From contig NZ_JAEKFI010000003.1 in assembly GCF_016650635.1 (NCBI RefSeq), positions 868,001 through 932,000 on the forward strand: a stretch of 64,000 bases of DNA, given 5' to 3'. Made by a program: the position numbers and the translations under genes. The notes beneath the pieces are model-generated. The model searched no databases and was not told the origin of the DNA. It saw nothing but the letters and a program-made list of their open reading frames with translations. The DNA comes from Pseudomonas sp. TH43 (GTDB taxonomy: Bacteria; Pseudomonadota; Gammaproteobacteria; Pseudomonadales; Pseudomonadaceae). Below are positions 62,692 to 64,000 of this stretch, piece after piece (the first letter of the stretch is position 1; each line of letters begins with the position of its first letter).

Positions 62692-63570
62692 TCAACGTCT
62701 TGGCAGGAACTGCAACGGATCCACAGGTTTACCTTGGCGGCGAATCTCAAAATGCAGTTTCACCCGGTCTGTACCCGTTGACCCCATTTCGGCAATTGTC
62801 TGTCCGACCTTGACCTGCTGTCCCTCCCGAACCAACAGCCTGCGGTTATGGCCGTAGGCACTGACGTAGGTTTCGCTGTGTTTGATGATGACTAATTCGC
62901 CGTAGCCCCTTAAGCCACTCCCGGCGTAAACCACCGTCCCATCAGACGCAGCTAAAACAGGCTGTCCCAAATCTCCGGCGATATCAATTCCTTTATTCAA
63001 ACTACCGTTTGAAGAGAATTTTCCAATCAGAATGCCATTAGATGGCCATCCCCAGCCGGTCGGGGCTGGCCCTGCCGGAGGCAGTGGAGCGGGGGTTTGC
63101 TTGTTGGCGACGGACGGTACAGCGCCCGCAGAACCGCCCGCAGAACCCGTGGTGGTAGTGGTCGTGGTGCCATTTGCCTGGCGTCGGATTACCGTTGTTT
63201 TGCTCGACGAAGAAGGTGAAGAACTGGCGCCGCTCACCACTGCTGTCGACGTTGAACCGGTGCGGCCATCAAAGCGAATTGTCTGACCCGGATGGATCGT
63301 ATACGGCGTAGGAATATTGTTCCGGGCAGCGAGGGCTTTGTAGTCCCAGCCGTAGCGAAAAGCGATCGAAAACATCGTATCGCCCGGACGGACTACATAT
63401 TGCCCGGTCGTTACCGCAGGACGCTGCGCGACCGCGTTGCGATCGACCACTCGAACGTTACTCGATTTGGTGCTGGAGCAACCCACCAGCAAGGTGCTCA
63501 AGACAAGGCCAGTCACCAGGCGCTGAAAGCTCGTGTTACCCATACGCTGCGCAATGACTGTGAGACTCAC
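62692..63570 (-). CDS. nlpD: Murein hydrolase activator NlpD
   Basis: A 292-residue lipoprotein. The signal peptide ends in lipobox LLVGC (Cys about residue 30). A LysM domain follows (GQYVVRPGDTMFSIAFRYGWD), then a Ser/Thr/Gly-rich linker with many Thr in a row, and a C-terminal LytM (M23) domain. The LytM domain has KGIDIAG where an active peptidase has its metal ligand H-x-x-x-D, so it is probably a degenerate activator of amidases such as AmiC. I prefer the GTG start with GGGAG six bases upstream; an ATG nine codons later is the alternative. Confidence 0.93.
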   Translation of the reverse strand: MSLTVIAQRMGNTSFQRLVTGLVLSTLLVGCSSTKSSNVRVVDRNAVAQRPAVTTGQYVVRPGDTMFSIAFRYGWDYKALAARNNIPTPYTIHPGQTIRFDGRTGSTSTAVVSGASSSPSSSSKTTVIRRQANGTTTTTTTGSAGGSAGAVPSVANKQTPAPLPPAGPAPTGWGWPSNGILIGKFSSNGSLNKGIDIAGDLGQPVLAASDGTVVYAGSGLRGYGELVIIKHSETYVSAYGHNRRLLVREGQQVKVGQTIAEMGSTGTDRVKLHFEIRRQGKPVDPLQFLPRR

Positions 63571-63782
63571 CCGCCGCTCCCTTTGTGGTGGCTGAAAAAT
63601 TTGGAATGCCGGTTTTCGGCATGACGTGTCGCAAGTATAACGGGCCGAATCGGCTTTACCTTTAATGAAGCGAAATCGCTTCGCGCACACGTTTGCAAGT
63701 TGAAAATCTGCTGCGTTTAAACAATCGCTGCCGGAGTAAGACCTGGGCGAACGAAAGGAATTCAGCACCTTTATATAAATGC

Positions 63783-64000
63783 TCAGGCGAGTGGCCCATT
63801 GAGCAAAGGTACGAATCGAACAGCGCCGAGAACGTGACGGGAAAAGCCGTTTTCTTCACGCACGATCAGCATCAGTTGTTGCACTTCTCCAGAGCCAACC
63901 GGGATCACCAGACGTCCGCCTGGTGCCAGTTGATCGAGCAAGGCTTGCGGCACATCGGTGGCCACGGCCGTGACGATGATGCCATTGTAAGGCGCCAGTG
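63783..64000 (-). CDS. pcm: Protein-L-isoaspartate O-methyltransferase, C-terminal part (5' end outside window)
   Basis: The last ~72 residues of Pcm. Seen: [35 protein letters not shown], the family's post-motif II segment, and the end [14 protein letters not shown]. The enzyme methylates isoaspartyl residues to repair aged proteins. The frame runs out of the window. The order pcm–nlpD–rpoS is the standard gamma-proteobacterial arrangement. Confidence 0.93.
   Translation of the reverse strand, partial: LAPYNGIIVTAVATDVPQALLDQLAPGGRLVIPVGSGEVQQLMLIVREENGFSRHVLGAVRFVPLLNGPLA

Overview
The window is a chromosomal segment of a fluorescent Pseudomonas (P. fluorescens group). This rests on gene order shared with P. 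aeruginosa: proS–lipoprotein, dinB, then mprF with its hydrolase partner; finR/fpr; dgkA–erdR; recX–recA–cinA; and mutS–fdxA–rsmZ–rpoS–nlpD–pcm. Many REP/REPIN palindromes with the gtgggagcgagcctgctcgcgaa core support it. Housekeeping DNA fills 1–25,900 and 57,700–64,000.

Left part (1–25,900): the end of proS, a lipoprotein gene, SOS-controlled dinB, two tandem initiator tRNA genes each with its own promoter and terminator, mprF overlapping an AcvB/VirJ-type hydrolase gene, an IS110-family insertion sequence sitting exactly inside a REP palindrome, kup, rimO, an acetyltransferase, an S4-domain pseudouridine synthase, a DUF1456 protein, rhlG, trmO, the divergent fpr/finR pair, dgkA, erdR, a DTW-domain tRNA modification enzyme, a secreted QSregVF-like protein, a small RHH-like protein, a LOG-family protein, then recX–recA (SOS box) and a CinA-type amidase gene.

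Middle (about 25,900–57,750): a contractile-tail bacteriocin (tailocin) locus between cinA and mutS, all on the minus strand. It begins with a PrtR-like self-cleaving repressor and a consensus promoter overlapped by TGCAT motifs. After an orphan tail-fibre chaperone and a holin come two complete but unrelated contractile tails. Tailocin 1 (43.3–55.4 kb) is P2/CTX-like: spike gpV, gpW, gpJ, gpI, fibre gpH, chaperone, sheath, tube, frameshifted tail assembly chaperone, tape measure, gpU, gpX, gpD. Tailocin 2 (27.1–43.2 kb) is Mu-like: gp37, DUF2635, sheath, tube, frameshifted chaperone, repeat-built tape measure, gpN, gpP, gp45 spike, gp46, gp47, gp48, then four tail-fibre/chaperone modules in a row. 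One lysis cassette (GH19 lysozyme, Rz, nested Rz1) closes the locus. No capsid, portal, terminase, integrase or replication genes are visible, so these are bacteriocins rather than a prophage.

Expected working order: DNA damage activates RecA, the PrtR-like protein cleaves itself, the long operon is transcribed, two particles with up to five receptor-binding fibres are built, and the shared holin, lysozyme and spanins release them. Terminator-like hairpins and REPINs between structural genes suggest extra control inside the operon.

Right part (57,900–64,000): mutS, fdxA, the Gac/Rsm small RNA rsmZ with its upstream GacA box, rpoS, nlpD and the 3' end of pcm.
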